NCBI GenBank assembly: GCA_016711285.1
Contig: JADJTG010000016.1
Location: 124,001 to 188,000, forward strand
Length of the DNA: 64,000 nt
DNA from: Sphingobacteriales bacterium
GTDB taxonomy: Bacteria; Bacteroidota; Bacteroidia; Chitinophagales; UBA2359
Reading direction: 5' to 3'
Positions 38,329-48,400 of the stretch are shown piece by piece (the first letter of the stretch is position 1; the number at the start of each line of letters is the position of its first letter). Under the pieces are notes generated by a model. It made no database searches. It worked only from the letters and a program-made list of their open reading frames with translations, and had not been told where the DNA came from. Made by a program: the position numbers and the translations under genes.

Positions 38329-39777
38329 ATGTATAAAAGTAAACTTTTGCGGCTAATGGGTACTTTGAGTAAAAAAGAACTCAAAGCATTTGCGCTATAT
38401 CTCGCATCGCCTTACTTCAATCTGCACACCGAACCCAAATTACTTTTTAAACACCTCAGCAATCATCACCCCGATTTTACGCACCAGCACATAGAGCGCG
38501 GGAAAGTTTTTGAGCAGATTTTCGGAAAAGTACCTTTCAACGAGCGACAACTCAACTATATGATGAGCGAATTGTGTCGGCTGTTGGAGGATTTTTTGTT
38601 GCTGGAAGAATTGCAGCAGCAGCCCCAACGCCGCCAAATGCTGCTCTTGGATATGCTCAATCACCGCCGATTAGATAAGTCTTTTAAGCAGGAAACCAAA
38701 GCCGTACAAGCCGACTTGGAGGGAGGTGCCACCGGTATTGATATTGAACATTACCGCTATTTGTATTTGCTGCACGAGCAAATAGCCCTCTTTGAAACAC
38801 AGCGCGACAACCGCTTTGATTTTGCCTATTTGTCGCAAATGCTCGATTATTTAGATGTTTTTTATATCGCCAACAAACTCAAATACGCCTGCGAAATTCT
38901 CAACTATCAAAATGTGTTGCGCATTGCGTATCAGCCCGCGCTGCTACCCGAAGTAATGACGCATATCCAAGAAAAAGAATTGCATCATTTGCCCATTATT
39001 CAGGCGTATTATTTGGTGTATCTTACCCTCAAAGAACCCGAACAGGAAACCCATTTTGAAAATTTAATTCAAAAATTAGATGAATTTGTGCAGGTTTTTA
39101 AAGCCGATTTGCTGCGCGAACTGCATATTTATGCCCGAAATTATTGTATCAAAAAGCTCAATAGCGGTAATATTTCTTATTTAAACCGCTTGTTTGAATT
39201 GTATCAAAAAGCTCTTGAACAGGGACTTTTATTTACAGAAAATGTGATGTCGGAGTGGGATTACAAAAACATCACTTCTATTGCGCTGCGCCTGAACGAA
39301 ATTAAATGGGTGGAGCAATTTATTCATCGCTATCGCAATTACCTGAACGAAACGGTGCGCCAAAATGCTTATAATTTTAATCTGGCTTCTGTGTATTTTC
39401 ATCAAAAAGAATACAGCAATACCATTGCCACGCTGCGCGATGTAAATATCGCCGACACTTATTATTTTATGGAAACCAAATCGCTGCTGCTCAAAACATA
39501 TTTTGAATTGGACGAGACTTTGGTGTTGATTTCTTTGACCGACTCCCTGAAAAAATATTTGCACCTCAACAAAAAAATTGCAGCTTTCCAAAAAGAAATC
39601 CGCCTGAAATTTATCACTTTCCTCAAAAGATTGCTGAAGATAAAACTGATGCGCACCAACAAAATTTCGCAGCGCGAAAAGCTGCAGGACTTGCGCACCA
39701 AAATTGCCGCCGCCCAAGTTGCCGACAAAACGTGGTTATTGCAAAAAACAGACAGTATGATGGGGGCATTGTTGTAA
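38329..39777 (+). CDS. Large helical protein of unknown function
   Basis: 482 residues, no signal peptide or membrane helix, almost entirely alpha-helical, with TPR-like spacing in the middle (YNFNLASVYFHQKEYSNTIA, YYFMETKSLLLKTYFELDE). The N-terminal segment LMGTLSKKELKAFALYLASP resembles a widespread but unnamed Bacteroidota protein type. It starts 90 bp after lptB on the same strand and may share its transcript. Confidence 0.7.
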   Translation: MYKSKLLRLMGTLSKKELKAFALYLASPYFNLHTEPKLLFKHLSNHHPDFTHQHIERGKVFEQIFGKVPFNERQLNYMMSELCRLLEDFLLLEELQQQPQRRQMLLLDMLNHRRLDKSFKQETKAVQADLEGGATGIDIEHYRYLYLLHEQIALFETQRDNRFDFAYLSQMLDYLDVFYIANKLKYACEILNYQNVLRIAYQPALLPEVMTHIQEKELHHLPIIQAYYLVYLTLKEPEQETHFENLIQKLDEFVQVFKADLLRELHIYARNYCIKKLNSGNISYLNRLFELYQKALEQGLLFTENVMSEWDYKNITSIALRLNEIKWVEQFIHRYRNYLNETVRQNAYNFNLASVYFHQKEYSNTIATLRDVNIADTYYFMETKSLLLKTYFELDETLVLISLTDSLKKYLHLNKKIAAFQKEIRLKFITFLKRLLKIKLMRTNKISQREKLQDLRTKIAAAQVADKTWLLQKTDSMMGALL

Positions 39778-39859
39778 TTTCGCCACTGCCTTGATGAACA
39801 AAAATGATTAGGTTTTATTTTTAATGGTAATTTCTTTTATCAACACTAAAAAAACATTT

Positions 39860-40507
39860 ATGTCGCCGATTAATAATATAGCTCTGACCGAACAATTACA
39901 CTCGCTTTTTGAACCTGCTTTGGTAGCAGAAATGATAGAATTTGGCAAAGAAATGAAAATTGAAGCGGGGAAAATGATTATGGACTACGGCAAACAGGTG
40001 AGTATGATGCCTTTGATTGTGGGCGGTACGGTGAAAGTGATGAAAATGGACGATGAAGGCAGAGAAATTTTGTTGTATTATCTCTCTGACCACGATAGTT
40101 GCAGTATGGCTTTTGCTTGTTGTATGGAGAGCCGCCGCAGCGAAATCCGTGCTGTTGCTGAAGAAGATGTGACTTTAATTGCTTTGCCCCAGCAAAAACT
40201 CAACGAATGGATATGTAAGTATCCTTCGTGGAAAAGCTATATTTTTAACAATTTTGACAAGCGTTTTTCGGAGCTGCTCAAATCTATTGAAGGGATTGCT
40301 TTTAAAAAGTTAGATGAGCGTTTGGTGGCTTATCTAAAAGAGCGACAAAGGGTAGGAAAATCCTCTTTGATAAAGGCTTCGCATCAAAATATTGCCGAAG
40401 AATTGGGTACTTCGCGGGTGGTGGTGTCGCGTTTGCTCAAACAATTGGAAAACGACCAAAAACTGCTCCTCTATCGCAACGAAATTAAGCTGCTGAAAGA
40501 TTTTTAG
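39860..40507 (+). CDS. Crp/Fnr-family transcriptional regulator
   Basis: About 215 residues from ATG 39860 (MSPINNIALTEQLH); an in-frame ATG at 39824 is also possible. The cyclic-nucleotide-binding-like beta-roll covers about 15-120 (PLIVGGTVKVMKMDDEGREILLYYL), followed by a dimer helix and a C-terminal HTH_Crp domain (SHQNIAEELGTSRVVVSRLL). There are two cysteines in SMAFACCMES but no Fnr-type N-terminal Cys cluster. The effector is unknown. Confidence 0.9.
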   Translation: MSPINNIALTEQLHSLFEPALVAEMIEFGKEMKIEAGKMIMDYGKQVSMMPLIVGGTVKVMKMDDEGREILLYYLSDHDSCSMAFACCMESRRSEIRAVAEEDVTLIALPQQKLNEWICKYPSWKSYIFNNFDKRFSELLKSIEGIAFKKLDERLVAYLKERQRVGKSSLIKASHQNIAEELGTSRVVVSRLLKQLENDQKLLLYRNEIKLLKDF

Positions 40508-40573
40508 CCCGTTTTTGGTCGTTTTTTTATTAGAAAGAATCTTTTTTTTCTTCTGCTATCTCTTTTTTTTCTT

Positions 40574-42010
40574 TTACCACAAAAAGCGTGATTTCACTAT
40601 ATCCAAAAACTCACGCACGGTGCTGTCGCTGTTGTCCCAGTGGTATTTGGGTTTTATGTTCAAATTCAGATAGGTGAACGCCTCAATAACGCTGTTGGAT
40701 TGATTTAAATCGTGAATGGTCTTTTCATATACTGCCGTGTCGCCGCCAAATAATTCGCTCAAAAACGTAAAGCGTTGGTTGAAGCTGATATTAAATTTGC
40801 CGTTGGCAGCAGCACCGTTCAGGCGATCTACAGTGTCGTGGCTGTTGTCGTCTTTGGCAGCGAAACGTTCGTTGAGGTTAGTAGGTGTTTCTATTTTTTC
40901 GCTTACGGTGTCTTTCAAATTGTCCAACAGGGCAGTGGCATTGTTGAAAGTATCGGCGGCTTTGTCTTTGATGTCGCTCAAAATTTCGGTAGGTGCGCCA
41001 CTCCACGCCGCCGCTTTGTTTTTTACCGACTCTGCCGCTTCTTCGGCTTCGGTTTTGAGCGAATCCCAACCAGTGGAAAATTTAGACGACAAGGAGGCGG
41101 CTTGCTCTTTGGCGGCTTCTTTCAGTTGCTCGCTTTTTTTTGCTAATACCTCCACCGGCGATTTGTCGCGGATTTTTTGAATGAGGTTATTGTCAAATAC
41201 TTCTGTGGCGTTGTGGTCTGCTTCGGCTACCGCTTGCAGCATTTCTTTGGGCAAAGACAAAGTAGGCTCTTCGGCTTTCAGTTCTGCCTCTGCCGTCACC
41301 GTTTCGGGTATATTGATTTCTATTTCTATCTCTTGTTCAGCTGCCGCATTGCGAATAGATGCAGTATCGGCATCGGCTGCCGCCAAAGTAACGACAGGCT
41401 CTGTAATCTCCGCAAGTACAAGAGGCTCTTCCGCTATTTCTGCTTCGGGAAGGAGTTCGGCACTTGCCGCCGCTTCTACAGGCTCAGGGGTTGCTTCGGG
41501 TAGGTCTGTGCTTTCCGCCACTGCAGTGCTTGTTTCTTCGATGGCTTCTTCAATAGCAGCAGTTGTTTCTTCTATGACCGTTTCGTGCTCGGCTGTTATC
41601 ACTTCTTCCGCTATCTCTGCCATCGGCGGCTCTGCTGCCGTTTCAACAGCGATATTTTCAACGACAGGCTCTGGAGCAGGCGGCAGTGTTTCGGCTACCG
41701 GCTCAATGATGGGGTCGGCGGCGGCTATCGGCGGCGCGGGGGCTACTGCTTCGGGCGCAACTATCACCGGAGGCACTACCGCTACCGGCGGCGGGGCTAC
41801 GGCGGTAGAAACAGGCACAGCCCGCAAATCGGTGTGCAGATTATCCAATTCTAATTCAATGATGGTATCGTAGAGTTCGGTGGCATATTGCTTGAGCAAA
41901 ATCAACTGTAGCTGAAACGATTTCGGTTGTTCATTATCGCGCAGGCATTTGTACAAATAATCCACTTTGTCTATCACCAATTTCAATTCGGGCAATTTAG
42001 ACTTGTTCAT
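40574..42010 (-). CDS. Ala/Glu/Pro-rich protein with conserved C-terminal domain
   Basis: 478 residues. The N-terminus (1-65) is a helical domain (LKLVIDKVDYLYKCLRDNE). Residues 66-290 are low-complexity Ala/Pro/Glu/Val. Residues 300-390 look like a coiled coil (KSEQLKEAAKEQAASL). The C-terminal 75 residues (FNISFNQRFTFLSELFGGD ... YHWDNSDSTVREFLDIVKSR) form a compact domain that recurs in many Bacteroidota proteins but has no named function. No signal peptide. A weak -7 box (TATCTTTA, 42036-42043, minus) lies upstream. Confidence 0.75.
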   Translation of the reverse strand: MNKSKLPELKLVIDKVDYLYKCLRDNEQPKSFQLQLILLKQYATELYDTIIELELDNLHTDLRAVPVSTAVAPPPVAVVPPVIVAPEAVAPAPPIAAADPIIEPVAETLPPAPEPVVENIAVETAAEPPMAEIAEEVITAEHETVIEETTAAIEEAIEETSTAVAESTDLPEATPEPVEAAASAELLPEAEIAEEPLVLAEITEPVVTLAAADADTASIRNAAAEQEIEIEINIPETVTAEAELKAEEPTLSLPKEMLQAVAEADHNATEVFDNNLIQKIRDKSPVEVLAKKSEQLKEAAKEQAASLSSKFSTGWDSLKTEAEEAAESVKNKAAAWSGAPTEILSDIKDKAADTFNNATALLDNLKDTVSEKIETPTNLNERFAAKDDNSHDTVDRLNGAAANGKFNISFNQRFTFLSELFGGDTAVYEKTIHDLNQSNSVIEAFTYLNLNIKPKYHWDNSDSTVREFLDIVKSRFLW

Positions 42011-42107
42011 ATTCTTGGCGGCTGTTTTGGGGGGATAAAGATATTTTATATACTATATACGAGTAAAATTAAAACTTTATTTTTTTATTTGCATAAAATT
42101 TTCAACT

Positions 42108-42683
42108 ATGTTTATAGAACCTTCCATTGCCTCCAAGCAAAAAGGGTGGATAGAAGTTATTTGCGGCTCTATGTTTTCGGGCAAAACCGAAGAATTAATC
42201 CGGCGGCTGCGCCGCGCACAGATTGCCAACCAAAGGGTGGAAATTTTCAAGCCCACCATTGACAAGCGTTATGATGAGGAAAGTGTTGTATCCCATAATA
42301 AAAACAGCATTGCTTCTACACCCGTAGAAAATTCGCAGGCAATCTTATTATTGGCTCATAATGTAAATGTGGTAGGCATTGACGAGGCGCAGTTTTTTGA
42401 TGAAAATTTGCCCGATGTGTGCGAGCAGTTGGCAAAAAAAGGTTTGCGCGTGGTAGTGGCGGGTTTGGATAAAGACTTTTTGGGAAAACCCTTCGGTTGT
42501 ATGCCTTATATTTTGGCTTTGGGCGATTATGTCACTAAATTGCACGCTATTTGTGTGCGGTGCGGTGATTTGGCGACTCATTCTTTTCGCAAAACAAACA
42601 ATAGCGGCACTATCTTAATCGGCGAAACGGAATCGTATGAGCCGCGCTGCCGAAATTGTTATTATCAGCACAATACCAAGTAG
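42108..42683 (+). CDS. tdk: Thymidine kinase
   Basis: Phosphorylates thymidine to dTMP with ATP in the salvage pathway. 191 residues, type II family. P-loop CGSMFSGKTEELIRR; VVGIDEAQFFDE (Walker B and lasso base); GLDKDFLGKPFG; zinc ligands CVRCG and CRNCYYQH; YEPRC near the C-terminus. The first 10 residues precede the usual IEVICGSM start. Confidence 0.97.
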   Translation: MFIEPSIASKQKGWIEVICGSMFSGKTEELIRRLRRAQIANQRVEIFKPTIDKRYDEESVVSHNKNSIASTPVENSQAILLLAHNVNVVGIDEAQFFDENLPDVCEQLAKKGLRVVVAGLDKDFLGKPFGCMPYILALGDYVTKLHAICVRCGDLATHSFRKTNNSGTILIGETESYEPRCRNCYYQHNTK

Positions 42684-42695
42684 ATTTTTTTTGTA

Positions 42696-42703
42696 TATTT
42701 TTG
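42696..42703 (+). promoter_or_regulatory. Candidate -7 box for the 3-hydroxyacyl-CoA dehydrogenase
   Basis: TATTTTTG fits TAnnTTTG and lies 48 bp before the ATG at 42752, just after the tdk stop. Confidence 0.45.
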
Positions 42704-42751
42704 ATTGGAAATAATTATTACTTTTTACTTTATATTTTATTTTTTTGGTTC

Positions 42752-43651
42752 ATGAATTTTAATATTATCACCGTTATCGGAGCCGGAACGATGGGCAACG
42801 GCATCGCTCATGTATGCGCTCAACAGGGCTACACCGTGCGTTTGTTAGATGTAAATGAAGTCGCTTTGCAAAAAGCTGTGGCAACCATCGCCACCAATTT
42901 AGACCGCCTCATTGCCAAGCAAAGCCTCACCGAAGCCGACAAAACTGCCACCCTCGCCCGCCTCAGCACCCACACCGATATGGCGGCTGCCGTGCGCAAT
43001 GCCGACTTGGTGATAGAAGCCGCCACCGAAAATGTGGAACTGAAACTCAAGATTTTTAAACAATTAGATGAGTTGTGCGCCCCCGAAACGCTTTTGGCAA
43101 GCAATACTTCTTCTATTTCTATTACCAAAATTGCCGCCGCTACCCGCCGCCCGCAACAGGTAATCGGTATGCACTTTATGAATCCCGTGCCGGTGATGAA
43201 ATTGGTGGAGGTGATTCGCGGATATGCCACTTCAGATGCCGTAACAACTGCTACGATAGACTTGTCGCGCCGACTGCAAAAAATTCCGGTAGAGGTGAAC
43301 GATTACCCGGGTTTTGTGGCAAACCGTATTTTGATGCCGATGATTAACGAAGCCGTTTATACGCTGTATGAGAGCGTAGCGGGCGTGGAAGAAATAGATA
43401 CGGTGATGAAACTCGGTATGGCGCACCCGATGGGTCCTTTGCAATTGGCTGATTTTATCGGTTTAGATGTGTGTCTGGCGATTTTGCGCGTATTGCACGA
43501 GGGTTTTGGAAACCCCAAATACGCCCCCTGCCCTTTGTTGGTGAATATGGTGACAGCCGGAAAATTAGGTAGAAAAAGCGGCGAAGGTTTTTATGATTAC
43601 AGCGGCGGCGGCAAAGAATTGATAGTGGCAGCAGGATTTAAGAAATTGTAG
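42752..43651 (+). CDS. 3-hydroxybutyryl-CoA / 3-hydroxyacyl-CoA dehydrogenase
   Basis: 299 residues from ATG 42752 (MNFNIITVIGAGTMGNGIAH). The Rossmann loop GAGTMGNG binds NAD(P). Other motifs are VIEAATENVELKLKIF, LASNTSSISITKIA, IGMHFMNPVPVMKLVEVIRG (catalytic His) and DYPGFVANRILMPMINEA. The length and single-domain layout match the Hbd/PaaH group rather than the fused FadB. It acts on acetoacetyl- or other short-chain acyl-CoAs. Confidence 0.93.
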   Translation: MNFNIITVIGAGTMGNGIAHVCAQQGYTVRLLDVNEVALQKAVATIATNLDRLIAKQSLTEADKTATLARLSTHTDMAAAVRNADLVIEAATENVELKLKIFKQLDELCAPETLLASNTSSISITKIAAATRRPQQVIGMHFMNPVPVMKLVEVIRGYATSDAVTTATIDLSRRLQKIPVEVNDYPGFVANRILMPMINEAVYTLYESVAGVEEIDTVMKLGMAHPMGPLQLADFIGLDVCLAILRVLHEGFGNPKYAPCPLLVNMVTAGKLGRKSGEGFYDYSGGGKELIVAAGFKKL

Positions 43652-43688
43652 CACCTGTATATTCCTCTTTTATCGCTTATCAATGAGG

Positions 43689-43770
43689 GGAACACAGATG
43701 AAACGGATTTAGCGGATAAGCACAGATTTTTATCCGTGAAAACCTGTTCAATCCGTCCAATCTGTGTTCC
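43689..43770. repeat. 82-bp intergenic element with terminal inverted repeats
   Basis: GGAACACAGAT (43689-43699) and ATCTGTGTTCC (43760-43770) are exact inverted repeats. Between them are further complementary pieces, AACGGATT/AATCCGT and CGGATAA...TTATCCG. It lies between convergent genes and could fold into a cruciform or act as a terminator. I recall similar CACGGATT-type repeats as dispersed intergenic elements in bacterial genomes, but only this copy is in the window. Confidence 0.7.
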
Positions 43771-43779
43771 AAAAAAATA

Positions 43780-45327
43780 TCAGTCTGTATCATTTTGTTT
43801 TTTTATTTCCCAAAACGCATTGCTCAGGTTTTCGGCGATGTCGGAGGCGGTCATTGCCTCTTGCCCCCACTGCTGCGCCGCCCAATCGCCGGCACGCCCG
43901 TGCAAATAAACGCCCAAACGCGCTGCCGTTGCTGCCTCGTAGCCCTGCGCCCATAAGCCGCATATCATACCACTCAATACATCGCCACTGCCGCCTTTCG
44001 CCATACCCGCATTGCCGCTACTGTTGAAATACACCGTGCCATCGGGCAGTGCAACGGCGGTATGCGCTCCTTTCAGCACCACTATTGCCTGATGCTGTCG
44101 GGCAAAGTCGCGTTGCCATTGTAGTTTTTCTTCGTCGCTTTTCCATTTTTTACCCACCAATCGCTCAAATTCTTTGGGGTGTGGCGTGAGTATGCTGTGT
44201 GGCGGCAACAAGTCCAATAAATAGCGGTGCGCTGCCATGATATTCAGCGCATCGGCATCTAACAAAAGGCGCGGCGGTTTTTGTTCCAATACCTTTTCCA
44301 AAAAACAGCGCACAGGCTCTGCCGTTCCGATGCCGCAACCGATGCCCACTACTGCATACTTGTCGGTATCGGGGCTGTTGCCGTGCAGATAATGAGGCTG
44401 CGTGGCTTCGCTGCAATTGCACATTGCTTCGGGAACGCCGCCCTGAACAATGCCGTAGCCGCAAGCAGGCACATACATCGTCAGCAGTCCCGCTCCACTG
44501 CGCAAACAGCCCTTTGCCGCCAATAGTGCCGCTCCTATTTTCCCGAAACTCCCCATTGCCAAGCATACCTGCCCGAAATCGCCTTTGTGGGCGAATTTTT
44601 TGCGGCGAAGCAGGAGAGCTTGCAGGTCGGCGGCGGTGCTGTAATAATAAGAAGTGGGGGCTTCGGCGATAAATTGTGGGTGCAAACCTATCGGCAAAAG
44701 GTGCCACTCGCCCGAAAAATCCTGATACTGCGGCAGCAGCAAAGCTAATTTGGGCAACTCAAAAGTGAGCGTATGCGTGGCGCGTACTATATGCTGCAAG
44801 GGGTTTTGGCTGTTGTCGTCGCAAAACAAGCCGGAAGGAATATCAATGGAAATGAGGGGGTACTCGCTTTGGTTCATATATTGAATCAGGGCAGCCTGCA
44901 AACTGTCGGCGGCGAGGGGGCGGTTGAAGCCACTGCCAAAAAGTGCGTCAATCAATACGGCAGCAGGCGAAAAAACAGGAAAATCGCTGCTGCTGTGCAG
45001 GAGGTGCAGGGGTATGCGCTTGAAAGCGAGCATTGCCGCACTTGCCAGAAAATCGGCAGAAGCCTTGTGATGGTGGTAAGTGGGGGCATATAGCTGCACC
45101 GCATAGCCCGCATCGTGGAGCAAAGCACCGATTTGCAAGCCATCGCCGCCATTGTTGCCACTGCCGCAAAAGATATAAAAAGTGTGGCGGTGCGGGTGAT
45201 AGCGGCGGCGCAGCCAATGAAAACAAGCGGCGGCGGCGCGTTGCATCAGCGACAAAGACGAGACCGGCTCGTGGGCGATGGTATAGGCATCGGCAGCGCG
45301 AATTTGGGCGGCTTGCAGGATTTTCAT
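43780..45327 (-). CDS. nnr: Bifunctional NAD(P)HX epimerase / dehydratase
   Basis: Repairs hydrated NADH and NADPH. The N-terminal epimerase domain (1-215) has FCGSGNNGGDGLQIG and IDALFGSGFNRPL. The C-terminal ADP/ATP-dependent dehydratase domain (230-515) has AMGSFGKIGAALLAAKGCLRS-like phosphate contacts, LLDADALNI, LTPHPKEFERL and NSGNAGMAKGGSGDVLSGM-type residues. 515 residues, full length for the fused form. It is divergent from the TIR-domain gene at 45430, with a 102-bp shared spacer. Confidence 0.95.
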   Translation of the reverse strand: MKILQAAQIRAADAYTIAHEPVSSLSLMQRAAAACFHWLRRRYHPHRHTFYIFCGSGNNGGDGLQIGALLHDAGYAVQLYAPTYHHHKASADFLASAAMLAFKRIPLHLLHSSSDFPVFSPAAVLIDALFGSGFNRPLAADSLQAALIQYMNQSEYPLISIDIPSGLFCDDNSQNPLQHIVRATHTLTFELPKLALLLPQYQDFSGEWHLLPIGLHPQFIAEAPTSYYYSTAADLQALLLRRKKFAHKGDFGQVCLAMGSFGKIGAALLAAKGCLRSGAGLLTMYVPACGYGIVQGGVPEAMCNCSEATQPHYLHGNSPDTDKYAVVGIGCGIGTAEPVRCFLEKVLEQKPPRLLLDADALNIMAAHRYLLDLLPPHSILTPHPKEFERLVGKKWKSDEEKLQWQRDFARQHQAIVVLKGAHTAVALPDGTVYFNSSGNAGMAKGGSGDVLSGMICGLWAQGYEAATAARLGVYLHGRAGDWAAQQWGQEAMTASDIAENLSNAFWEIKKQNDTD

Positions 45328-45365
45328 ATTTCAGGGGCTTATTTTTTTGTTTTTTGTTCCCTCAA

Positions 45366-45373
45366 CAAAATTA
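45366..45373 (-). promoter_or_regulatory. Candidate -7 box for nnr
   Basis: TAATTTTG on the minus strand fits TAnnTTTG, 38 bp before the nnr start. On the plus strand TATATTTA (45383-45390), one mismatch from consensus, could serve the divergent Roco gene. Confidence 0.4.
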
Positions 45374-45429
45374 GAAAATCCCTATATTTACGCTTATATT
45401 TTTTACCCAAAGAAACGAAACTGCACCCG

Positions 45430-48400
45430 ATGAGCCGCACCTCAGCCGAAGCCATGTACCGCATAGATAAAGCGAAACGAAACGGAGCAACAACTTTAGA
45501 TTTAGGTGGATTCGGATTAACCACCATACCGTCCGAATTGGATAACTTGGCACACTTACAAGAATTAAACCTTTCCTATAATAATATCAGCGAGATAAAG
45601 GGCTTGGATAATTTGAGCAACTTGCAGCAATTATACCTTGATAATAATCAAATCAGCGAGATAAAGGGTTTGGATATGTTGAGCAACTTGCAAAGATTAG
45701 ACCTTTATTCTAATAAAAACAGCGAGATAATGGTCTTGGATAATTTGGGAAGCTTACAGGAATTAAACCTTTACGATAATCAAATCAGCGAGATAAAGGG
45801 CTTGGATAATTTGAGCAACTTGCAGCAATTATACCTTGATAATAATCAAATCAGCGAGATAAAGGGTTTGGATATGTTGAGCAACTTGCAAAGATTAGAC
45901 CTTTATTCTAATAAAATCAGCGAGATAAAGGGTTTGGATATGTTGAGCAACTTACAGGAATTAAACCTTTACGATAATAAAATCAGCGAGATAAAGGGCT
46001 TGGATAATTTGAGCAACTTACAGGAATTAAACCTTTACGATAATAAAATCAGCGAGATAAAGGGCTTGGATAATTTGAGTAATGTGCAAATATTAGACCT
46101 TTATAATAATCAAATCAGCAAGATAAAGGACTTGGATAATCTGAGTAACTTGCAAATATTAAACCTTTCCGCTAATCAAATCAGTGAGATAAAGGGCTTG
46201 GATAATCTGAGTAACTTGCAAAGATTAGAGCTTCGCAATAATCAAATTACAGCTATTGAGCCTTTTTTGCTCTTTTTACAGCGCGAAAACCGACCTTTAA
46301 AAATAGTTTTTTCTAATCATACTTTTATCATAAACAATCAAAGCATCAACCTCTACGACAATCCCCTCCAAACGCCGCCTTTGGCTATTGCTCAAGAGGG
46401 TACGGCGGCAATATTGCGGTATTTTGAGGAGTTAAAGAAAGGAACAAAACCGTTGATGGAGGCAAAGGTGCTGATAGTGGGGCAAGGCGAAGCAGGTAAA
46501 ACTTCTTTGAAGCGAAAATTAATGGATATAAATGCCGAACTGCCCGAAGGAAAAGACACAACCCGCACCATAGAAATAGACCGTAAGCCGTACCCCTATC
46601 AAAAGGAAACCCTGACCATTCATTACTGGGACTTTGGCGCACAAAATATTCAGCACTATGCGCATCAGTTTTTTTTAACCGAAAACTCCTTGTATATACT
46701 CCTGAGCAACGACCGCGAACAAAACCCCAATTTTCAATATTGGCTCAATATCATCGCTTTATTGGGAAAAAACAGCAAGGTATTGATTGTCCAAAACCAA
46801 AAACAGGGGCATTGTGCCCCCATCCGCAATGCCGCCGCCATTCGGGGGCGTTTTGGCAATGTATTGTCGCCTTTTTATGCTTTAGACATCAGCAAAGTTG
46901 CCGATGAAGGCAAAGACCGGAAGGAATATGAAAATATTGAACGAGCCATTGTTCAACAAGCCTTAGCCATTCCCTTAGTGACACGCTCCTATGCTGCTTC
47001 TTTTGTGGATATACGAAAAAAATTGGAGGACTTGCCTGCTTCAATGCAGTATCTTACTTGGCAGGATTATATAAATATATGTAAGAAATTTGGAGTGTCG
47101 GAAGATACGGCAAAGGATTACGCCATTGCTTACAATGCGGTAGGTGTTTGTTTATATTATCCCGACCATTATCTGTTAAATAATTATGTGTTTCTGCGCC
47201 CCAAGTGGATTATAGATGCCCTATTTGATTTGCTCTATTCGCCTGATGTAGAAGGAGGTGAATTGGACAGTTGCCGTTTGAAATCTATATGGAGTGCTCC
47301 CCATTATGCGGGTATGCACGGCAATTTATTGTATTTGCTGGAGCATTTTGAATTGTGTTACCGCGTACAGGACAAAGAAAATTTGTATATAGTACCCCAG
47401 CGTTTGCCCATTGCCTCCGATAGTTACGGCTTTGAGGTGCAGAATACCACGCAAGTAGTATATGACTACGAGTTTATGCCGACCGGTATTATTACGCGCT
47501 TTATTTGTCGCCAGCACCTCAAAATAAAAAAAGTATGGTGCGATGCCGTAATTTTGGAATATCAACAAGAAACCGCCTTAGTAAAAGAAGTATATGGCGA
47601 CAACAAAATAAAAATAGAAGCAAGCATCCTGCACAACAATATTTTGCTCAATATTATCATTGACTGCATAGATACCATACATCAGAGTTTTAAAGAGAAA
47701 GGGTTTAATTTGAACGTGAAAAAACTGATACCCTGTTGTTGTGAGGAGTGCATAAATTCTGAAGAGCCTTATTATTTTGAATATGATGATCTGATGAAGT
47801 TGGTGCGGCGGGGCGAAGCCAAGGATAAAGAACGCTGTAAAAAAAGTAATACAAGGATTGTTATCGAAGATATTTTAAAACGCAGTAATTTAGAGACCAT
47901 TAAAAATAAAGGTATGACCCGTATTTTCATCTCTTATTCCAAGATGGATTTACCGCTTATTTCAGAATTTCAAAATCACCTCAAGGTACTCAAGCGCGAT
48001 AATTTAGTAGAAAGCTGGTTTTGCACGGAGCTGTTGGCAGGCGGCAAATGGGACAATGATATTCAGGAGCATTTTAATAAAGCGGATATGGTCTGTTTTA
48101 TGGTGAGTTCGAATTTTATGAGTAACGATTATATTTATGAATACGAAATTAAAAGAGCCTTTGAACGGCAAAATGAAGACCCCAATTTTAAGATAGTGCC
48201 TATTATTTTAGATTTTTGCCGTTGGAAAACCCAAACCTACAATCTAAGCGATTTTACGGCATTGCCCTATACTGCCAAGCCCATTTGTGATTTTGAAAAC
48301 AGAAATTTAGCTTGGTATATTGTAATTGAGTGTTTGCGCATCAGTATAGAAGAAGGAAAATATCCAAATTCGGAAGATTATTTCGCCAATCACGAACAAT

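Noticed and set aside
41181..41873. Plus-strand ORF of 230 codons, Ser/Ala-rich
   Set aside because: It is the antisense of the Ala/Glu/Pro-rich part of the minus-strand gene at 40574-42010. Low-complexity GC-rich codons leave the opposite strand open.
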